Assembly: GCA_035559775.1 (NCBI GenBank)
Contig: DATMAU010000050.1
Location: 1-17,053 of the forward strand
Length of the DNA stretch: 17,053 nucleotides
DNA from: AG1 sp035559775
GTDB taxonomy: Archaea; Thermoproteota; Thermoprotei_A; Sulfolobales; AG1
Direction: 5' to 3'
This document shows positions 12,317 through 17,053 of this stretch, in pieces (the stretch's first letter is position 1; every line of letters starts with the position of its first letter). The translations under genes and the position numbers were made by a program. Below the pieces are notes generated by a model. It worked only from the letters and a program-made list of their open reading frames with translations, did no database searches and was not told the DNA's origin.

Positions 12317-14164
12317 GTGAGAAGAAGTAGGTTAGGCTTAAAAAGCGCCCTTTCTAATTATTGGATAGCAGCTGTCTTCATAGTAGTAGTATTACTAGCT
12401 GCAGGTCTTAGCCCTGTGGCGAATGCCCAGTCTCAAAGTCTTTCACCTATCAGGTGTCCTTTTACTGGGGGATCTCTTATAGTCATACATTGGGGCGATC
12501 CTAAAAGTTTTAACCCGGACTCGCAGGTTGACGATGCGTTATATGCTATTGCTTCCAACATTTTCAATAAGCTGGTAACTCTTGATGTTAATTACAATGT
12601 TATTCCGGATCTTGCAGAGAAATGGGATGTTTCTCCCGATGGGAAAGAGTTTAAGTTTTACCTGGTTAAGGGTGTTAGATGGCATGACGGTGAACCTTTC
12701 ACGGCTTATGATGTTAAGTATACATTTGAGGGTATAAGGAAGTATAAGGGTATAGCGTATGGTCTGCTTAATATGGATAAGCTCGTGTCTATAGATGTTA
12801 TTGACAACTACACCGTGGTATTTAGATATAAAGAGCCTTTCCCAGCCTTTCTAGGATTTCTAGCGTGGTATGGGACCTTTATACTTCCAGAGCATATCTA
12901 TAATAAGACAGAGTATAAAGATTGGATGGATCCTGCTATACCGGCGCTCACAAAGCCTATAGGGACAGGACCTTTCAAGTTTAAAGAATATGTTAAGGGT
13001 AGCCATGTAATACTTGAAGCTAACAGTGAATACTTTAAAGGTAAGCCGTGTATTGAGAGAGTGATCTATAAGATAATCACAGACCCTGTAGCGGCTACCC
13101 AAGCCTTCTTATCTGGCGAAGGCGACCTTCTAGGGGTTAGACCCCCCACAACAGAGATCTCCAGACTCAATGCAACACCCGGGGTTAAGGTTGAAATTAG
13201 ACCTATACCGAGCAGGTGGTATATAGCATTCAACCTCCTTAATCCTATCTTAGCAGATTTAAGAGTAAGACTCGCCATAGCCCATGCAATTAATAGAACC
13301 GAGCTTGTAGAGAAGGCCGAAAGCGGCTACGCTTATGAGGCCAAAGGTACATACCCACCATCTATAGCATGGGCCTATAACCCTAATGTTAAATTACCAG
13401 AATACGATCCTGCTAAAGCAGAAGCCATACTAGATGAGCTAGGCTATAAAAAAGGCCCTGACGGTTTTAGAGTGTTGCCCGACGGTAAAAGGTTCTCTCT
13501 CAGGCTTACTGTGTTTACGGGAGCTGAGACCGAGGCTATAGCCACCCTTATTAAAGAACAGCTGAGAAAAGTTGGGATAGATGTTGTGATAGAGGTTTTA
13601 GAGATAGCGGCCTGGGAAGATAAGGTTGTTAAGAAACGAGACTTTGATATAGCAATGCTAGACGGATTCCAGGGACCTGATCCTGATAATATGAGGATCA
13701 GGTTTGCTCCAGGAGCTTATCTAAACATGGCTAACTATTCTAACATGGAATTTAAAGAGCTACTAGATAGAGCTGCTGCAGAACCTGATATGGAGAAAAG
13801 AAAAGAGCTTTATTGGAAGGCTCAGGAGATCATGGCGAAAGATCTACCTTACTTACCATTAGTAGATCTAGTTCTGTTCTTCATATATAAAACAGACTAT
13901 GCGGGGTTCTATTGGCAGCTTCCAGGAATTGTTGGGATAAACAGTTTAGAAAGAGTGTATTGGCTTAAGGGGACCCCTGCAACAACCCCTGCCACTACTT
14001 TTATAACCCCTGCCACCACTCCTATAGCTATGACAACTCCTACTACTAGCCCTACTGTTGTTGAGGAGAGACCTTCTATACTCTATGTGGCGGCTATAGT
14101 GATTGCTATACTCATAATAATAGGTTTGGCATTAATGCTGTGGATGATGAGAAGGAGAAGCTAA
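12317..14164 (+). CDS. Oligopeptide ABC transporter substrate-binding protein (family 5)
   Basis: Extracytoplasmic solute-binding protein of the SBP_bac_5 (DppA/OppA) family. The mature domain starts near SLIVIHWGDPKSFNP and shows family motifs: DLAEKWDVSPDGKEFKFYL, GVRWHDGEPFTAYDVKYTFE, the GTGPFKFKEYVKG region, and RVRLAIAHAINRTEL. An N-terminal signal (about 15-34, AAVFIVVVLLAAG then ANA) is followed by the binding lobes, then a Thr/Pro linker with TPATT repeats (about residues 550-580) and a C-terminal helix (about 587-610) ending in basic residues, the usual archaeal way of tethering such proteins to the membrane. GTG 12317 is preferred over GTG 12308 because GAGGGTG (12304-12310) is six bases upstream and because 12308 lies inside that site. 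It is the first gene of the transporter operon. Confidence 0.93.
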   Translation: MRRSRLGLKSALSNYWIAAVFIVVVLLAAGLSPVANAQSQSLSPIRCPFTGGSLIVIHWGDPKSFNPDSQVDDALYAIASNIFNKLVTLDVNYNVIPDLAEKWDVSPDGKEFKFYLVKGVRWHDGEPFTAYDVKYTFEGIRKYKGIAYGLLNMDKLVSIDVIDNYTVVFRYKEPFPAFLGFLAWYGTFILPEHIYNKTEYKDWMDPAIPALTKPIGTGPFKFKEYVKGSHVILEANSEYFKGKPCIERVIYKIITDPVAATQAFLSGEGDLLGVRPPTTEISRLNATPGVKVEIRPIPSRWYIAFNLLNPILADLRVRLAIAHAINRTELVEKAESGYAYEAKGTYPPSIAWAYNPNVKLPEYDPAKAEAILDELGYKKGPDGFRVLPDGKRFSLRLTVFTGAETEAIATLIKEQLRKVGIDVVIEVLEIAAWEDKVVKKRDFDIAMLDGFQGPDPDNMRIRFAPGAYLNMANYSNMEFKELLDRAAAEPDMEKRKELYWKAQEIMAKDLPYLPLVDLVLFFIYKTDYAGFYWQLPGIVGINSLERVYWLKGTPATTPATTFITPATTPIAMTTPTTSPTVVEERPSILYVAAIVIAILIIIGLALMLWMMRRRS

Positions 14165-14175
14165 GAGGTGTTCTT

Positions 14176-15150
14176 TTGGGTCTCGCATATTTTATTTTTA
14201 AACGCTTTTCTTATATGGCTTTAACTTTCTTCATAGTAATAGTTATAAATTTTTTAATAATCAACTTAGCACCCGGAGATCCCATCAGGTTTATAGCTGG
14301 AGAGCTAACCTATGCTTCGCCGGATTTTGTTAACTATTTAAGGGCTAAATGGGGGCTTGACAGGCCTTTATATGAAAGGCTTTTCTCATATATTCTGAAT
14401 ATAGCTCATGGTGACTTAGGATATTCTTATAGATATCTCCAGCCAGTCTCTACATTGATACTTGAAAGGCTCCCCTTAACTTTTCTGCTAACACTAACAT
14501 CCAATTTAGCAGCATTTATAATCGGTTTGATTCTTGGGATTTTTTCAGCTATGAGGTTTGGGTCTAGATTTGACTTCTTTCTCTCGTTTTCTAACACGAT
14601 TTTATGGTCGACCCCTTCTTTCGTCCTAGGCATAATACTAATGTTTGTGTTAGGGGTGAGGGCTAAACTATTCCCAGTGTCAGGTCTCATGGACTTGAGA
14701 AACCCTAAAGAAGGTGTTTTCTTATACCTCGACATAATCTACCATAGCTTCTTACCCATATTAACATTAACATTAGTATTGTTGCCACTATACTATAAGG
14801 TTGTGAGAGATAGTGTGATCCAGCAGTCTACGGAGGAGTATATAATGGCTCTTAGGGCTGTGGGCTTTAGCGATACTCAAATTTATTGGAAACATGTGCT
14901 TAGAAATGCTATATTACCTCCACTGACGGTGTTCATGTTACATCTAGGCTATTCGATAGCTGGAGCTGTTTTTGTTGAGATAATCTTCGGATGGCCTGGT
15001 ATGGGTAGGCTTCTTTTAGACTCGATATTGACTAGGGATTACCCCACTATAATGGGAATATATGTGGTCATATCCCTCACAATAATAGTGGTGAACTTTG
15101 TTACAGACCTGTTATATTCTATTTTCGACCCTAGGGTGAAGCTGAGGTGA
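14176..15150 (+). CDS. Oligopeptide ABC transporter permease, DppB/OppB type
   Basis: First integral-membrane permease of the peptide importer, with about six helices. Visible features are the N-terminal helix ending NLAPGDP, the periplasmic region with LSFSNTILWSTPSF, and the ATPase-contact EAA loop EYIMALRAVGFSDTQIYWKH, near residues 223-242, followed by LRNAILPPLTVF. TTG at 14176 is chosen because GAGGTG (14165-14170) lies five bases upstream, right after the stop of the binding-protein gene, and because the protein then begins like other DppB proteins. GTG 14140 is in frame and would add 12 charged residues and a 25-base overlap. The stop overlaps the next gene by 4 bases (GTGA), so coupling is likely. 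Confidence 0.92.
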   Translation: MGLAYFIFKRFSYMALTFFIVIVINFLIINLAPGDPIRFIAGELTYASPDFVNYLRAKWGLDRPLYERLFSYILNIAHGDLGYSYRYLQPVSTLILERLPLTFLLTLTSNLAAFIIGLILGIFSAMRFGSRFDFFLSFSNTILWSTPSFVLGIILMFVLGVRAKLFPVSGLMDLRNPKEGVFLYLDIIYHSFLPILTLTLVLLPLYYKVVRDSVIQQSTEEYIMALRAVGFSDTQIYWKHVLRNAILPPLTVFMLHLGYSIAGAVFVEIIFGWPGMGRLLLDSILTRDYPTIMGIYVVISLTIIVVNFVTDLLYSIFDPRVKLR

Positions 15151-15998
15151 GAAGGCTAAAGGCCTTTGATAATGTGGTCTCGCTTCTAACCTTGGCATAT
15201 AGGGATAAGAGTGGGCTGTTAGGTTTAATCATAGTTTCTTTGATAGCGTTAATAGGTATAATTGTGCCTTATTTGCCTCTTCCATATTATGATGATACGA
15301 AGTTCCAGAGATTTTCCCCACCTTCGCTAGAGCACCCCTTCGGTACAGATCATTTGGGAAGGGATGTGTTTAGTAGAGCTTTATGGGGTGCTAGGACATC
15401 GCTTATAGTGGGCCTAGTAGCTGCAGGTATTGCATCATTAATAGGGATTATACTTGGCGCTATTAGTGGCTATTGGGGAGGTTTGGTTGATGAGATAATC
15501 GGCAGAGTGATAGATATTTTCCTACTAATACCCGGCTTTTTCCTTGCTCTGTTGCTTGTTGCTATATATGGTAGTAATATTATGCTCTTAGTGATAGTTA
15601 TAGGAATAACCACCTGGCCCGTCACCGCTAGGGTTATGAGGGCTCAGGTTCTGTCAGTTAAAAGCCTGCCCTATGTCGAGGTTGCTAGAGCTTTGGGATC
15701 TAGCAATTCCAGGATCCTGCTCATACATATCATACCATCAGCTATACAGCCGGTGATAGCCCTCACAGTGCTCCAAATAGGCTCGGCTATAGTTATTGAG
15801 GCGGGTCTCAGCTATCTGGGTTTAGGCGATCCTAACTTCCCTAGCTGGGGTAGGATCATATATGAGGGCCAGTTATACATACTTAGCGCGTGGTGGATAA
15901 CAATCTTCCCAGCTCTGTTATTATTGATCACGATACTAGGATTTAACCTGCTGGGCGATTTTCTGTACAGAGTTCTAACACCCAAAGCCAGATCTTAG
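15147..15998 (+). CDS. Oligopeptide ABC transporter permease, DppC/OppC type
   Basis: Second permease of the peptide importer, 283 residues. It has the DppC-type N terminus with a first helix (about 24-45), then the hallmark PSLEHPFGTDHLGRDVFSR (about 59-77), several helices, the EAA loop LPYVEVARALGSSNSRILLIH (read as LPYVEVARALGSS and the following RILLIHIIPS, about 171-193), and EAGLSYLGLGDPNFPSWG near the C terminus, all as in the family. GTG at 15147 overlaps the upstream TGA (GTGA) and GGGTG lies eight bases upstream. It is the last plus-strand gene; its stop overlaps that of the convergent gene by 4 bases. The two ATPases (DppD/DppF) usually found next are absent from this window. Confidence 0.92.
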   Translation: MRRLKAFDNVVSLLTLAYRDKSGLLGLIIVSLIALIGIIVPYLPLPYYDDTKFQRFSPPSLEHPFGTDHLGRDVFSRALWGARTSLIVGLVAAGIASLIGIILGAISGYWGGLVDEIIGRVIDIFLLIPGFFLALLLVAIYGSNIMLLVIVIGITTWPVTARVMRAQVLSVKSLPYVEVARALGSSNSRILLIHIIPSAIQPVIALTVLQIGSAIVIEAGLSYLGLGDPNFPSWGRIIYEGQLYILSAWWITIFPALLLLITILGFNLLGDFLYRVLTPKARS

Positions 15999-17053
15999 AT
16001 GAGAGTCGCTATTATAGCCGATATCTGTATCGAGACAGTGTTCCTAATAGGTATTATGTAATACTCTGATATTTTGTTAAGCTCAAAGATCTCTCTTGAG
16101 ATCATATCACGAGCCTTCTGCTTAACATCTCCTAGGCTCTCAAGAGCTCCTCTCTTTCCCTCTTCATAATCTATAGATCTCCATAGAAGCCCCCATCTCA
16201 ATATGCTAGACCATATAGTATTAAGATACGAATTAAATGCTTGGGCTACAGTAGCACTTTCACCTAGCTCGGATTCCTTTTCAGCCCAGCTCTTCATAGC
16301 TACAATATTGTTCCTCTCTACTCTGATGAAGTATGTTAGGGCTTCGTAGAATGGGTTATCGCTGCTCATATAGCTGTCAACTTTTCTCATAGCACCCTCT
16401 ATATCTTCTATAGAGGTTTCTCGCCTGTTAATAGCGATTTCTAGAATATCTCTTCTCGGGATCCCGATTGGTAGTTCTACACCGAGTTTATAGTCATATA
16501 TGTATGGAACTTCACATACAAGCTCGAATACTTCGGGGTTAATCCTCACAGCATAGTCGTAACTGCTACCTCCATGCTCTATTATGCTTGCCGGATCTTT
16601 ATCTAAATGCTTCTCAAGCCAGTCATAGTATTCTGCGATGCTTGGCATTTTGAATATAGCTTCATCCAATTTCTTCATATAAGGTGTTTCAGGCTCTCCC
16701 CTATGTAGTGGGACTCTAAGCCTTCTAGGCATGCTTTTTAGGATGTCCATCTTCTCCTTCTCCAGGGTTCTGGTTATATAGTAATACGTACCAGTGAATC
16801 CAGAGTTATGCAGGCTATAGATATGCGTGGGCTTCCACTCATCAATAAGTTTCATTAAAGCTTTAGTCTCCTCTACAGGGTGAGTCCAGTTCAGAGACTT
16901 ATAGCTTACAGGGAAGCTCCACTCAACCTGCTTATAGCCAGGAGGTCTATAATAGTTTAAAGCATACTTATCAACGCTAAAACCTCCCTTAAACCATCCT
17001 TCATTGAGCCTAGCGCCAAAGACATCAGCAACCTTAACAATAATCCATGTAGA
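15995..17053 (-). CDS. M14-like zinc carboxypeptidase (5' end outside window)
   Basis: The reading frame is open from the window edge to TAA at 15995-15997, giving 352 residues of an incomplete protein. The visible N-terminal part reads WTHPVEETKALMKLIDEW followed by PTHIYSLHNSGFTGTYYYI, the pattern of M14 carboxypeptidases around their third zinc ligand (His at visible residue 82 in SLHNSG). Later, EVFELVCEVPYIYD has a Glu in the place of the family's general base. The zinc HxxE motif would lie upstream of the window. Sequence similarity is by eye and moderate, so succinylglutamate-desuccinylase-like enzymes are alternatives. The C-terminal 150 residues are mostly helical and charged. It converges on the peptide transporter genes and could process peptides imported by them (inference). 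Confidence 0.65.
   Translation of the reverse strand, partial: STWIIVKVADVFGARLNEGWFKGGFSVDKYALNYYRPPGYKQVEWSFPVSYKSLNWTHPVEETKALMKLIDEWKPTHIYSLHNSGFTGTYYYITRTLEKEKMDILKSMPRRLRVPLHRGEPETPYMKKLDEAIFKMPSIAEYYDWLEKHLDKDPASIIEHGGSSYDYAVRINPEVFELVCEVPYIYDYKLGVELPIGIPRRDILEIAINRRETSIEDIEGAMRKVDSYMSSDNPFYEALTYFIRVERNNIVAMKSWAEKESELGESATVAQAFNSYLNTIWSSILRWGLLWRSIDYEEGKRGALESLGDVKQKARDMISREIFELNKISEYYIIPIRNTVSIQISAIIATLI

Noticed and set aside
14140..14175. GTG 14140 as start of the DppB gene
   Set aside because: It would add charged residues unlike DppB and overlap the binding-protein gene by 25 bases; TTG 14176 has a perfect SD at the right distance.
1..17053. CRISPR arrays, insertion sequences, integration sites
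   Set aside because: No regularly spaced repeats, no transposase or integrase gene, and no tRNA-bounded direct repeats were seen.

Overview
The window looks like chromosomal DNA of a hyperthermophilic crenarchaeon (Thermoproteota, most like Desulfurococcales or relatives). The signs are an archaeal proteasome/SBDS/exosome operon, RNA polymerase subunit Rpo11, a DUF1286 protein, a thermophile-type oligopeptide transporter, AGG/ATA-rich codon use, TATA boxes about 36 bases before starts, Shine-Dalgarno (SD) sites of the GAGGTGA type, and many TTG/GTG starts. The order is inferred; no rRNA is present.

Layout: 1-792 (+), a C-terminally membrane-anchored protein of unknown function whose 5' end is unclear; 860-1153 (+), rpoL; 1253-2536 (+), a membrane family-2 glycosyltransferase; 2537-2775, a short gap holding strong RNA-like hairpins; 2776-3726 (-), an XdhC-type molybdoenzyme maturation protein; 3833-4372 (-), a DUF1286 membrane protein; 4708-5985 (+), a 2-isopropylmalate/homocitrate synthase-family enzyme whose true N terminus lies upstream of the first ordinary start codon; 9710-5982 (-), the operon psmA-SBDS-rrp4-rrp41-rrp42; 9711-10190, a gap with two small ORFs and two facing-away TATA boxes; 10191-10838 (-), a secreted or surface glycoprotein candidate; 10937-11866 (-), a metallo-beta-lactamase-fold hydrolase; 11867-12316, a long regulatory gap; 12317-15998 (+), substrate-binding protein and two permeases of an oligopeptide ABC transporter; 15995-17053 (-), an M14-like zinc carboxypeptidase running off the window.

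The five-gene minus-strand operon links protein turnover (proteasome alpha), ribosome maturation (SBDS) and RNA processing/decay (Rrp4 cap, Rrp41/Rrp42 hexamer). Its genes abut or overlap and all but the last start with non-ATG codons. The rrp4 gene has no ATG, GTG or TTG before its S1 domain; a CTG directly after the SBDS stop, preceded by a perfect GAGGTGA site, is the best start. The peptide transporter and the convergent carboxypeptidase suggest peptide scavenging; the transporter's ATPase genes are not in the window.

At three places (positions 46-165, 4552-4707 and 9839-9997) protein-like reading frames lack an ordinary start but would gain one with a single-base change, so either unconventional initiation or small assembly indels should be considered. 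The most novel element is the structured-RNA candidate near 2565-2700.
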